Below are positions 34,717 through 43,298 of a stretch of 64,000 nt of DNA, piece by piece. The position numbers were made by a program, and so were the translations under genes. Numbering within the stretch: position 1 is the first letter of the stretch; the number at the start of each line of letters is the position of its first letter. The notes beneath the pieces are model-generated. The model was not told the DNA's origin. It did not search any database and was given only the letters and a program-made list of their open reading frames with translations. Source of the stretch: Oscillospiraceae bacterium (GTDB lineage: Bacteria > Bacillota > Clostridia > Oscillospirales > Ruminococcaceae); the NCBI GenBank assembly GCA_020024285.1, contig JAHHTZ010000004.1, forward strand, positions 205,329 through 269,328, read 5' to 3'.

Positions 34717-35585
34717 TTTATCTCCTCAAATATGATATAAACTGTTGGCAAAATCAGCAGCACAAGGTAGGCTGTGATGCCGATGTAAAAGACGGTGCTG
34801 CGCTGTGCCAAAACGATGGTCGGGATAAATTCAGAAGCTGCTGCCCCCTTGACCCAGCAGGTCACCATCACCGTGCAAAGCGCAATCAAAAGCACCTCGC
34901 TCCAAAGGTCGCGCCTCGTAAAGTGGTAGGACGAAAAGGACGTGCGCCCCTTTAAGCCGTATCCGCGGCTTTTCATCGAATCCGTTGTCGTGAGGGAATT
35001 TTCCAGCGCAAGCGAGGTGAGCGCCGACACCATCATCGTGCCGTTTTTGATCTGCTCCCTTCGCGAGCTGCCCTGTGTCCCCTTTCCGACACAGCTGCGC
35101 GCCGCCGAAATGGCGTGCAGCTTTCTCTCGTATTCCGGGATGAATTTTAAGATCATCGAAATGAGCAGCGAAACCGCCGGAAAACACGCCCCAAACAGAT
35201 AGAGAAACTGATCGGATGAAACGAGCGCATTGTAGCAGACAAACCAGTTTGCCACCGTGAAAAAGAGGAACGCAAGCACCATGCCGTACAAAAGCGCCTC
35301 AAGGGTGTATGCTCTGCCGCCCAGATAGGTGAACAGCACCGTATCACCGCGCGGATTGAACAGCGGATTGATAAGCGATATTGCAAAAAATGCCGGGATA
35401 AAATATCCCAGCCTTTTTGTTGTGTTTTTTTCCAGCAGCAGCGCTGTCAGAAGGGAGCACAGTGCTGACACAATCAAATAGATCGGATGGGTCAGCACCA
35501 TTCCCCAAAAGAGAGCCATCATCAAAAACGTAACGGTGACGATGGGATGAAAGCGGTTGAAGTGGTCCTTACGCTGCATAAGCAA
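34689..35585 (-). CDS. ECF transporter transmembrane component EcfT (first copy)
   Basis: A 298-residue EcfT with spans near the N-terminus (MMALFWGMVLTHPIYLIVS), the helical region with KFIPEYERKLHAISAARSCVGKG and the coupling segment STKSRGYGLKGRTSF-like (DSMKSRGYGLKGRTSF). It follows the DUF4430 gene by 19 nt and overlaps the EcfA gene by 28 nt. With the second EcfT at 31426-32361 it may form a complex containing two different T subunits, or serve two S components. Confidence 0.9.
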   Translation of the reverse strand: MLMQRKDHFNRFHPIVTVTFLMMALFWGMVLTHPIYLIVSALCSLLTALLLEKNTTKRLGYFIPAFFAISLINPLFNPRGDTVLFTYLGGRAYTLEALLYGMVLAFLFFTVANWFVCYNALVSSDQFLYLFGACFPAVSLLISMILKFIPEYERKLHAISAARSCVGKGTQGSSRREQIKNGTMMVSALTSLALENSLTTTDSMKSRGYGLKGRTSFSSYHFTRRDLWSEVLLIALCTVMVTCWVKGAAASEFIPTIVLAQRSTVFYIGITAYLVLLILPTVYIIFEEIKWNILRSKI

Positions 35586-35604
35586 TGCTCCTTTGACGTC
35601 AAAG

Positions 35605-36942
35605 CTAAACGCGTGCGCCGAGGTCCACGCCGAGCGAGCAGGTGTAGCGAAATTCGATGTAGTCCCCGTCGCTCAGCTCATACACCGACACTCCGCGGTC
35701 CGGATACCAGCCGTTGACATGGTACATCCAGCCGGAGCCATCGCCGCAGTCGAACTCGTACAGGTGGTTGATGCCCTCAATGTAGTTGCTGCCAAATCCT
35801 GCATTCCAGCTGTATTCAAGCTGAATATCCGCGCTGCTGCATACACGTTTGAGCACGTCGAAGGCAGTTTCGCCCTCGGTAAATTCCACCTCGATCGGGT
35901 AAAGGATCATGCCGTCGCCGGGAACATAGCCGCTCTTGGACGGTTTGAGCTGATCCATATTGTCTAAAATCGTGCTGCAATCGATGGAGATCGTGGCAGT
36001 CATGGTCTGCTTGTCGGAGGGCTCGTCGCTGCGGTCTGCGTCCTTGCTTGGCTCGTTTTTGCCGGAATCCTTCTGCTCGATCTGGATGGAGCCTGGCTGC
36101 TGGGCAGCGGAGGGCTGCTCGGCCGGCGGCTGGGCGGCAGGCAGCTCGGCAGCAGGAGGATTTTCCATGACGATGGGTTCCTTCTTTTCCTGCTGTGGCT
36201 GTTTCGGCGCTTCGTTTACCTTTTTGAGAAGTGCCTGACGGGTATATTCCTCGCGCTGTGCGATGACTGCTTCAAAGGTGGCGCTTTCGCTTTGGAGCGC
36301 TTCCCGCTCGGAGCGGGCGGCGCAGCTCAGGTCAAATCCGCTCAGGGACTGCGCCTCAAAGCTTCCTTTATTAAACGCACCATCCGACCCGACAAAGAGG
36401 CTTTCCCCGGTGCTCACTTCCATTTCCGTGTCGTCCTCATCAGACGAAACAAAAACGGAGCCGTCGAGCACATAGAGGTTTGGCACGTTTTCGTAGAGCT
36501 TGAGGGAGAATGCAGCGTCTTCTGCACGGATCTGTCCGCCCTGATAGCGCAGGCTGACGGGAGATTTTGCGCTGTATTCCACATAAACGCTCCCCTCATC
36601 GAGGAGATATTCCTTTTTTCCTTCTGCCTGCGCGGTGGAAAGCTTCGTGTTTTCGTCGAGTGTCATCCGGGAGCTGTCCGAAAGATTCAGCGTTGCCTGT
36701 GCCTTTGTGAGCGTTGTGATGACATCGTCCGCGATGATGAGCGTTTCCAGCTCGAGCGTGTAGCCGATGCCCTTGCGCTGGATCTTGACTGTGCCTGTTG
36801 TGTCGGCAACCGTGGCGAAGGTCTGACCCTCCGCCGCCGAGCCGCCGCTTTTGAGATTGGTGACAAAGAAGATACCGCCCAAAAGGATACCGATTGCCGC
36901 AAGCACCATCACGGTATTTAGGATGAGATTTTTACTTTTCAA
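35605..36942 (-). CDS. Membrane-anchored protein with FecR-like and DUF4430 (transcobalamin-like) domains
   Basis: A 445-residue protein with an N-terminal membrane anchor (residues 5-28, ILNTVMVLAAIGILLGGIFFV), a FecR-like beta domain (about 40-190: TGTVKIQRKGIGYTLELE..LNLSDSSRMTLDENT), a coiled/Pro-Gln-rich linker (about 220-330), and a C-terminal DUF4430 domain (about 340-445: FTEGETAFDVLKRVCSSADIQLEY, GDGSGWMYHVNGWYPDRGVS, YELSDGDYIEFRY). DUF4430 shares its fold with the cobalamin-binding domain of transcobalamin. The start is TTG at 36942 with GAGGAAG upstream, overlapping the stop of the surface-protein gene. It would stand outside the membrane beside the ECF transporter. Confidence 0.85.
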   Translation of the reverse strand: MKSKNLILNTVMVLAAIGILLGGIFFVTNLKSGGSAAEGQTFATVADTTGTVKIQRKGIGYTLELETLIIADDVITTLTKAQATLNLSDSSRMTLDENTKLSTAQAEGKKEYLLDEGSVYVEYSAKSPVSLRYQGGQIRAEDAAFSLKLYENVPNLYVLDGSVFVSSDEDDTEMEVSTGESLFVGSDGAFNKGSFEAQSLSGFDLSCAARSEREALQSESATFEAVIAQREEYTRQALLKKVNEAPKQPQQEKKEPIVMENPPAAELPAAQPPAEQPSAAQQPGSIQIEQKDSGKNEPSKDADRSDEPSDKQTMTATISIDCSTILDNMDQLKPSKSGYVPGDGMILYPIEVEFTEGETAFDVLKRVCSSADIQLEYSWNAGFGSNYIEGINHLYEFDCGDGSGWMYHVNGWYPDRGVSVYELSDGDYIEFRYTCSLGVDLGARV

Positions 36943-39900
36943 TGTTTCTTCCTCTTTTGTTTTTGAAGTAATACTCCTTGATGATCGGCAGGGTGAGTGC
37001 AAGCAGGCACAGGATCATCAAGCTTTGAATGATCAAAAGAGCAACTGCCGCAATCAGGAAAACGTTTTTGTCTGCGCTGTCTGTACTCTTTTGCTTGCGA
37101 TGAAGCTCCCCTGTGGAAGCTGTCAGCTTGCTGTTGAGGTCGAATGGAGAATTGCCGTCCTCATAGCGTACCACAGCATAGTTTGAAAACTCTTTTGTTT
37201 CAAAGAGGGCGTTGGAGCCGAGGATCTGAGGCTTGATGTATTCGATGTTGCCCTCGTCATCGTAGTGGACGATGCACAGATTGGTGGTGTCCGCCTGATT
37301 GAGCGGCAGGGAAACCTGGATGGCATCCTGCGGATGGTACTTGTCCCCTGTGAAGATATCGACTGGGGTGATGTCCCACAGTCCGAGCACTTCACTGCTT
37401 CCGACCTTCTCCTGAAGGTCAGAAAGGACCTCAAGATCAGGACTTTGAGAAACATCGAGCTTTACAAACCATTCTGTATTGGAGATGGTGATGCCGGAAC
37501 GTGCATCCTGCTGGTTGATTTCTGCCAGAGCCTGCATGCTGCGCTCCAGCGATTCATAGTCGACCTGTGCGCGCTCTGCCTCGCTCATTGCGCTGTATTC
37601 GCGGAACAGCTCCATGATGGTGCGCTCTGCCATTGGGGAGATCGCATCTCCCGTCATCGGCAGCTGGTTGATCACCTGATTGATCTGTGATGCGCTGGCA
37701 GAATCCAAAGAAACTGCCTGAGCTGCGGGAGCGGTAACCATGTGCGCATAGGAAGCGGCGTTTGGTGCCGGTGCAGCCATTTTGGATGGTGCGCTCTGCG
37801 ATTTCAGCTGCTTGAGTGCTTTTTCTGCGTCAAGGAGTGTTTGCAGGTTGGTCACGAGCTTTTTCTGTGCATCGCTGAGTGCATCGTAGGCTCTTCTTGC
37901 CGACTGGATCAGGGATTCGCTGCTGAGGGTGATGGTGGTGCCGATCTGTTTGATTTTGTCGATCACAACACCTGCCTGCTTGCCGCCCTGTTCCTTGAGC
38001 TGTTTGAGCTCGCGCTCTGCTTTGAGGAGCTTGCTGTAGTTTTTCACAAGGTCTTTTTCCTGCGGTTTGAGTCGGTTGTAGTAGGAACGTGCCTTTTTGA
38101 TGTCATCCTCGCTGTCGAGGGTAACTTTACCGATGGAATCGATGAGGTCCATGACCCAATCCACCTGGCTGCTGCCCGATTTTTCAAGCTCTGCCAAGCG
38201 TTTCTCCGCTTTTACGAGGATGTCAAGGTTTTTGACGAGCTTTTTCTGCTCTGTGCTCAGATGTTCGTATGCTTCGCGCGCATTTTTAATGGCGATCTTG
38301 CTCTTGAGGGTCACAACGCCGATGGCTGCGATCTTGTCGTCCACAAGCTTTGCCGCCTGCAAATCCTTGAGCTGCTGCTCTGCATTGACAAGGATTTCGT
38401 ACTCCTTGGCGCTGATTTTTAATTTTTCCTGCTCGCTGAGTGTTTCGTAGGCTTTGCGTGCCTCTGTGATCGCTTTTTCGCTTTGCAGGGTGATGACCTG
38501 ATCGATGGCAGCGATCTTTTCTTTTACATCCTGTACCTTTTTGTCAGAATCTGCATTCTCCTTCTGAAGCTCTTCCAGTCGTTTTTCGGCAGCTTCGAGG
38601 TCTTTGAGGTTAGTAACCTTTTCTTTGAGCTTCTGAGGAAGGTCCTCGTAAGCCTTGCGTGCTGCCTTGATGATCCCTTCCTTCTGGAGTGTAACCTCCT
38701 TGATGCTGTGAATCTGATCGATCACCGCATTGATAGCCGCCGCATTGTTTGGGTCCTTAATTTCGTTGAACTTCTTCTCTGCTGCAATCAGGGTATCATA
38801 ATTTTTTACAAATGGTTTTTCCCCGTCACTGAGCTTTTCATAAGCGGCTCTTGCGTCGCGGATGAGCTGCTCCTTGTCGAGGGTCACTGTGCCGATGGCT
38901 GCGATTTTTTCTTCTGTCTGTTTTACAGTGTCGCTCTTTCCGACATGGATCTCAAAGTCAGGCAGTGTGCTGAAGTTGTCACTGAGGATCGGGGCGGCAA
39001 AGTTCGGGTCGCCCTTTCCATAAGCATCCTTGTCGCTTCCAAGCGGAGAGCCCCACCAGTTGCACTTGATGTGACCGCCTTCAAAGAGGTAGGTTTTCTC
39101 CTCCTTAAGGGTGACAACAAAGGAGTTGCTTGTTGCAAGGTCCCACTGGTGGCAGAAGCCGTGCAGCTCTCCCTGTTTATTTCCAAGCTCTTTGTTCTGA
39201 TATACTACGCTGGAAGGCCAGGTATCCTTTTGGTTGAGATCGTCGTGACCGCCAAAGCATGGGTTATAGATGCTTGCCAGCTTATAAACTGGAATCGTAA
39301 TGCCGCGGAAGCTCACGCGCACCTTGTCGTTGACCTGGAAGGGTTCGCCGTTGTTGCGAACCGGGTGATTGGGGTCGTTGACATTTTCGAGGATGATTTC
39401 GATTTTTCTGGCATCGATCACCTGGTAGCGGCTCTTTGTTCTACCGTCACGGTCGGTTGCTTTGATGCCGATGATGTTGCTTTTATTTTCAAGCGGTAGG
39501 GTATACTCTCCGTTCGAGCCTTCGAGAACATGACCGTTGCAGGTCACTTCGATTTTTTCTGCTCCCGGCGCCTGTACTGTCATCGGGAGGGCAACAGAAT
39601 CCCCCTCGGTAAAATAGATGGTATCGTAGGAGCGCCATTTGGAGATATCGGTGGTGATTTCGATTTCTGCCGGGGTATCGTTGACATCGTATACAACATA
39701 AGCGGTGTTCACGCGGCTGGATGCACCTGCCGAATCCTCCGCATCATAGGTAACTGCCACGATGGTGGTTCCGTTTTTCACAGCTTTTGCCTGTACTTTA
39801 TCGCGGCTCTGTTCCCCGCTGAGCTCGATGGAGCTGCCGTAGAGGACTTCGAAGTGGAAAACAGGTCTTGTTACATTGTTTGAGATTGCACTGTCGATGA

Positions 39901-42385
39901 GCTGCGGAACACGGCGCGGGTAAATATCCGCGGTTTCGCCCACCTTCATTTCCTTAAAGTCATACTGGAGCCAGAGGTCGTTTTCAAAATCGCTTGGGAT
40001 GGTGGGGTCTGCCGGAGGCATCGGCTCGAGCTTTTCCTCGTCCGCAACGAAGGTGAATTCGATGTGCAGGACAGCGCCCGCTGCTGTTACAACATGATAG
40101 AAGGTTTTTTCGGCTGCTGTCACCTTCCAGTCTGCCGAAATATTACTCAGTGCGCTGTCGTCACACTGGTCTTTTGCGTATTTGCTGCCTTCCAGTCCTT
40201 TGACGGAAATATCCTTCCCTCTGCCGGACTCCGGGACACGGATGCGGTATGTGTTTTTCTGACAGGCTGTGCCTTCAAAGCCATCCGGTTTCAGAACCTT
40301 GAAGATGGAAAGATTTTTGCCCCCAAATTCTGCTGTAAACGGGGCATCGGCTGCCGGAACTTCCTGATCGGGCTCTGGTTCCGGCTCTTTTTCGATGTTG
40401 AAGTTGATTTCAAAGATTAAATTTGAATTAAAATTCTGAAGTTTGTACCAGTCGCCTTCCTTGGCTGTAATGGTCCATGTATTCTCTGTAATTTCTTCCA
40501 GAGAGCCTATTAAAGTATTTTTACTGTAGTGAAATCCGCGAAGCCCTTCGATTGCAATTGCCCTATCTGCCATTGCAATCGGGATCATCACAGTATAAAG
40601 ATCCTTTTTCGAATGAGCAGCTCCCGGTTTTTTGACGATCTTCAGATATTCATTTTCTGCTTTTGCAGTAAACGGAGCATCGGACTGCGGTGGCTGCGGC
40701 GGCAGTGGCAGAGCTTCCTCCACCTTAAAGACAACGTGGAAATTTTTGTATTCGGGATTCTGGGAAACATTGTTGTTGTCCAAAACATGATATCCAAAGT
40801 CGCTGCGCTTTACTTCCATCTTGTCTGCGATTGGGGTTGTGCCCCCATAGCAGGATTTATCGCTCTTTACCTGACGGTAATAAAAGCCTTTGAGGTTATT
40901 CAAAACGATCGTTTCGTCCTTGAGATCGGATGGTACTGTGATTTCGTAGATGTGCTTCAAGGAGCAGGCAGGGTATTTTCCCTCTGTCGGAAGCTCTGAA
41001 ACAGTGAGGTCGGTTTCTCCTGCTTTTGCTGTAAACGGGATCGGAACTGCATCTGGAACGATTTCTTCTCCCTCAAAATCGAACACGATGTGGAAAATCT
41101 CGTTTTTGTTTGTCACATGGTAATGTCCTCTGCGCGGAAGGATCGCAGCTGCCCAGCCTTCCTCCCCGATTTTTGCGTCTGCACCTCCGGTGCATCCGTT
41201 TTTGGTGTAGCTCCAACCGGTGAGTCCGTCGATCATGATCTCCTTAGCGGTTGTATCTGCCGGAATGACGATTTGATACACCGGTACATTGTTGTAATTT
41301 GCTTCACAGAGCTTGTCTTCGATTTTGTTTACCTTGAGTACTTTGCTGTTGGCTGATGCATCGAACGGAGGTTCTGCATCGCTTGGCTGTGAGGTGGAAC
41401 CCTCCGACCGAAAGACAATGTGGAATACCTGATCTCCATTTACCATGTGGTAATATTCGCCGTTTGGCAGGATTTCCGGCTCCCAGTAGCCATATTCATT
41501 GTTTGCTTGTGTTGCATCTGCGGTGCAGCTGTTTTTGATGCAGCTCCAGTCGTTGGTGAGTCCATCGACTATCGCGTTTTTCGCGGTTGTACCCTGCGGA
41601 ATGACGATTTCATAAACCGTTACACTTTTATGGACTCCATCACAGGTGGTGTTCTCGATTTTGTTTACTGTAACCACCTTGCTGTTGACTGATACATCAA
41701 GCTCAAGCTCTACCTCGCTTGGCTCTGATGCAGCGTCCTCCGACTGAAAGGCAATGTGGAATACCTGATCTCCATTTACCATATGGTAATATTCGCCGTT
41801 TGGCAGGATTTCCGGCTCCCAGTAGCCATATTCATTGTTTGCTTTTGTCGCATCGCCGGTGCAGCTGTTTTTGATGCAGCTCCACTCGTCTGCGAGTCCC
41901 TCGACCGTCACCTCTTTTGCGGTTACCCCTTGTGGAATGACGATTTCATAAGTGAGCACCTCTTGAGAGCTTGCACCACAGGACACACCTTTGATTGTGT
42001 TGATCGTGGTTTCTTCACTGTCGATGGACGCCCAGAACGGAGGCTCCTCACTCACCGCGGTCGGCTGCGTCTGCGCTTTGTCAGCGGAAGGAAGCCGCGT
42101 CCCCACGTTTGTGCCGATTTGCTCGGATGGAGCATCCTGCTGGGATTCGTCTTGCGGCAGGTCGGGGAGCGATTCTTCCAAAGATTCCTCCGTTTGTGCT
42201 TCCCCTGATGCACTGTCCTGCTGTGTGTCTGCGGTCTGCTCGTCTGCGATCTGCTCCTGTTCCTCCTGGACAGCAGGTGCCGGATCGGACAGCGCATCCT
42301 GTGCAGCTGCCTGCAGGATCCACCCAGCCTGCCCTGATAAGATCAGGCTGGCTGTCAGAAAGAGCGACAAGATTTTTTTCTTCAT
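36932..42385 (-). CDS. Giant repeat-rich surface protein of the B12-riboswitch operon
   Basis: A 1817-residue secreted, membrane-anchored protein. Residues 1-28 are a signal peptide; 30-100 an acidic linker; about 100-780 six diverged repeats of roughly 110 residues (motifs YEIVIPQG.T.K...VDGL, YYHMVNGDQVFHI.F), the first two nearly identical; about 780-1150 an unassigned beta-rich region with a Cys/Trp-rich end (GHIKCNWWGSP); about 1150-1532 six three-helix-type repeats of 60-65 residues (IAAIG.VTL......ARAAYE.LS..EK..VKN...L..AEK); an internal LPMTG near 1575; a TM anchor at about 1775-1800 and a basic tail. GAGGAGG precedes ATG at 42385. First gene of the operon; likely the outermost corrinoid-capture or adhesion component (inference). 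Confidence 0.85.
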   Translation of the reverse strand: MKKKILSLFLTASLILSGQAGWILQAAAQDALSDPAPAVQEEQEQIADEQTADTQQDSASGEAQTEESLEESLPDLPQDESQQDAPSEQIGTNVGTRLPSADKAQTQPTAVSEEPPFWASIDSEETTINTIKGVSCGASSQEVLTYEIVIPQGVTAKEVTVEGLADEWSCIKNSCTGDATKANNEYGYWEPEILPNGEYYHMVNGDQVFHIAFQSEDAASEPSEVELELDVSVNSKVVTVNKIENTTCDGVHKSVTVYEIVIPQGTTAKNAIVDGLTNDWSCIKNSCTADATQANNEYGYWEPEILPNGEYYHMVNGDQVFHIVFRSEGSTSQPSDAEPPFDASANSKVLKVNKIEDKLCEANYNNVPVYQIVIPADTTAKEIMIDGLTGWSYTKNGCTGGADAKIGEEGWAAAILPRRGHYHVTNKNEIFHIVFDFEGEEIVPDAVPIPFTAKAGETDLTVSELPTEGKYPACSLKHIYEITVPSDLKDETIVLNNLKGFYYRQVKSDKSCYGGTTPIADKMEVKRSDFGYHVLDNNNVSQNPEYKNFHVVFKVEEALPLPPQPPQSDAPFTAKAENEYLKIVKKPGAAHSKKDLYTVMIPIAMADRAIAIEGLRGFHYSKNTLIGSLEEITENTWTITAKEGDWYKLQNFNSNLIFEINFNIEKEPEPEPDQEVPAADAPFTAEFGGKNLSIFKVLKPDGFEGTACQKNTYRIRVPESGRGKDISVKGLEGSKYAKDQCDDSALSNISADWKVTAAEKTFYHVVTAAGAVLHIEFTFVADEEKLEPMPPADPTIPSDFENDLWLQYDFKEMKVGETADIYPRRVPQLIDSAISNNVTRPVFHFEVLYGSSIELSGEQSRDKVQAKAVKNGTTIVAVTYDAEDSAGASSRVNTAYVVYDVNDTPAEIEITTDISKWRSYDTIYFTEGDSVALPMTVQAPGAEKIEVTCNGHVLEGSNGEYTLPLENKSNIIGIKATDRDGRTKSRYQVIDARKIEIILENVNDPNHPVRNNGEPFQVNDKVRVSFRGITIPVYKLASIYNPCFGGHDDLNQKDTWPSSVVYQNKELGNKQGELHGFCHQWDLATSNSFVVTLKEEKTYLFEGGHIKCNWWGSPLGSDKDAYGKGDPNFAAPILSDNFSTLPDFEIHVGKSDTVKQTEEKIAAIGTVTLDKEQLIRDARAAYEKLSDGEKPFVKNYDTLIAAEKKFNEIKDPNNAAAINAVIDQIHSIKEVTLQKEGIIKAARKAYEDLPQKLKEKVTNLKDLEAAEKRLEELQKENADSDKKVQDVKEKIAAIDQVITLQSEKAITEARKAYETLSEQEKLKISAKEYEILVNAEQQLKDLQAAKLVDDKIAAIGVVTLKSKIAIKNAREAYEHLSTEQKKLVKNLDILVKAEKRLAELEKSGSSQVDWVMDLIDSIGKVTLDSEDDIKKARSYYNRLKPQEKDLVKNYSKLLKAERELKQLKEQGGKQAGVVIDKIKQIGTTITLSSESLIQSARRAYDALSDAQKKLVTNLQTLLDAEKALKQLKSQSAPSKMAAPAPNAASYAHMVTAPAAQAVSLDSASASQINQVINQLPMTGDAISPMAERTIMELFREYSAMSEAERAQVDYESLERSMQALAEINQQDARSGITISNTEWFVKLDVSQSPDLEVLSDLQEKVGSSEVLGLWDITPVDIFTGDKYHPQDAIQVSLPLNQADTTNLCIVHYDDEGNIEYIKPQILGSNALFETKEFSNYAVVRYEDGNSPFDLNSKLTASTGELHRKQKSTDSADKNVFLIAAVALLIIQSLMILCLLALTLPIIKEYYFKNKRGRNIEK
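41420..41545. repeat. Long direct repeat in surface-protein gene (copy 1)
   Basis: About 100-125 bp nearly identical to 41750-41875, offset 330 bp; encodes repeat 2 (NNEYGYWEPEILPNGEYYHM). Confidence 0.85.
41750..41875. repeat. Long direct repeat in surface-protein gene (copy 2)
   Basis: Second copy, encoding repeat 1. The 330-bp offset keeps frame, so recombination would delete or add one 110-residue unit. Confidence 0.85.
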
Positions 42386-42477
42386 TTTCTTTTCCTCCTC
42401 ATGTTCTGTTGAACGACCATATAATAGGTTTTCGGTTTACTGCATCTCGGTTCCTCTGTGACTCTGCGTTTTGGGAA

Positions 42478-42513
42478 CAAAAAAATACCGTTCTTTCTCA
42501 CAAGAACGGTATT
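42478..42513 (-). terminator. Terminator behind cobalamin riboswitch 2
   Basis: 12-bp perfect stem AATACCGTTCTT-GTGAGA-AAGAACGGTATT followed by TTTTTTG, between riboswitch 2 and the surface-protein gene. Placement suggests ligand-controlled termination. Confidence 0.85.
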
Positions 42514-42674
42514 GCAATCTGAACGAAACCGCCCGCGAGAAACTGACAGAAGTGAAACACAAAACAAAAGCTGCCTATTCAAAAAAGCAACCTCCCCTTT
42601 ATGTTCAAAACACAGAGCTTGTCTGTGTGCCTTCTGCCCAGTGCTCGCTGAGCAAAATCCAGCGTCCATAATAA

Positions 42675-42770
42675 GAGAGGCGCTCCTGGCTCGGTCGATT
42701 TTCCTGAAACCGACCACACAGTAGCGGCACTGCCCGAGATTCTCACTCGATTGCCTCATTACACATCTGC
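42675..42770 (-). promoter_or_regulatory. Cobalamin riboswitch 2 (compact form)
   Basis: The minus strand reads GAGGC..CGAGTGAGAATCTCGGGC, then AGTGCCGCTACTGTG (the B12-box type CCGC-ACTGT element), a 5-bp P6 hairpin (GGTCG..CGACC), and GAGCCAGGAGCGCCTC, which fits the conserved CCAGGA junction. GAGGC and GCCTC close the core. It is shorter than the first riboswitch and lacks the long peripheral arms. It precedes its own terminator and lies inside the same leader as riboswitch 1. Confidence 0.75.
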
Positions 42771-42880
42771 ACAATGCAGCTGAAACTTATACTTCATGAA
42801 CTCTTCCCGATAACCAAAGCCATCGGGAACCTTATGCAATTTTATCGGATCAAACAGCATGATTCCCTATTTTTGCAACA

Positions 42881-42920
42881 AAAAAAGACAATCGGAAAGT
42901 AAATACTCTTCCTATTGTCC
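42881..42920 (-). terminator. Terminator behind cobalamin riboswitch 1
   Basis: Stem GACAATAGGAAGAGT/ACTTTCCGATTGTC with a T7 run on the minus strand, about 80 nt downstream of riboswitch 1 and upstream of riboswitch 2. Confidence 0.8.
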
Positions 42921-42999
42921 CGTAATTGCTTATTCAACGCGTTTTTTCTTGATCCACGAAAAAACGTATTCACTGAAGGTGCTGTCTGCACCTTTTACA

Positions 43000-43165
43000 A
43001 TCAAGCAGGTCTTCTGACTCCCGGATCAATGCATTTGCGCTTCGCCTTCCCAGTTTCCCAGTGACTTATGAAGCAGCTCCCCGGTTACAGCGGCGGGCCC
43101 GTTTGTGATTTTCACACAATTTCCTATTCTCCCCGTTTGCACAGGGCACTTCATTGCAACAACTT
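43000..43165 (-). promoter_or_regulatory. Cobalamin riboswitch 1
   Basis: On the minus strand the leader shows the class consensus: GGGAGAATAGGAAATTGTGTG, AAAATCACAAACGGGCCCGCCGCTGTAACCGGGG in two halves (B12 box CCCGCCGCTGT), peripheral arm TCACTGGGAAACTGGGAAGGCG and the 3' element GGGAGTCAGAAGACCTGC. This is the full-length arrangement of AdoCbl-type riboswitches, which switch genes off when cobalamin is bound. A strong promoter begins the transcript at about 43160. Confidence 0.93.
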
Positions 43166-43166
43166 C

Positions 43167-43195
43167 AGTATATCGTACTTTATTGCCAAAGTCAA
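43167..43195 (-). promoter_or_regulatory. Promoter of the riboswitch-controlled operon
   Basis: -35 TTGACT (43190-43195), 17-nt spacer, -10 TATACT (43167-43172). The leader from here to the first start codon is about 775 nt. Confidence 0.85.
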
Positions 43196-43251
43196 ACCAT
43201 ATTTTGCACAATTTTTACCCTGTCATCAACGCTTTTTGAACTTTTTGTGAC

Positions 43252-43292
43252 AAAAAAAGCACACACCCCCAAAATGGGGATGTGTGCTGTTT
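43252..43292 (-). terminator. Terminator after nhaC-type gene
   Basis: Stem GCACACATCCCC/GGGGGTGTGTGC with T7 run on the minus strand. Confidence 0.9.
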
Positions 43293-43298
43293 TTCGGC

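Noticed and set aside
37645..37670. LPMTG as a sortase signal of the giant surface protein
   Set aside because: It is internal, without an adjoining hydrophobic segment and basic tail; noted as a curiosity only.
42382..42774. 130-codon minus-strand open frame in the riboswitch leader
   Set aside because: Lies over riboswitch 2 and its terminator, with Cys/Arg-rich composition and no ribosome binding site.
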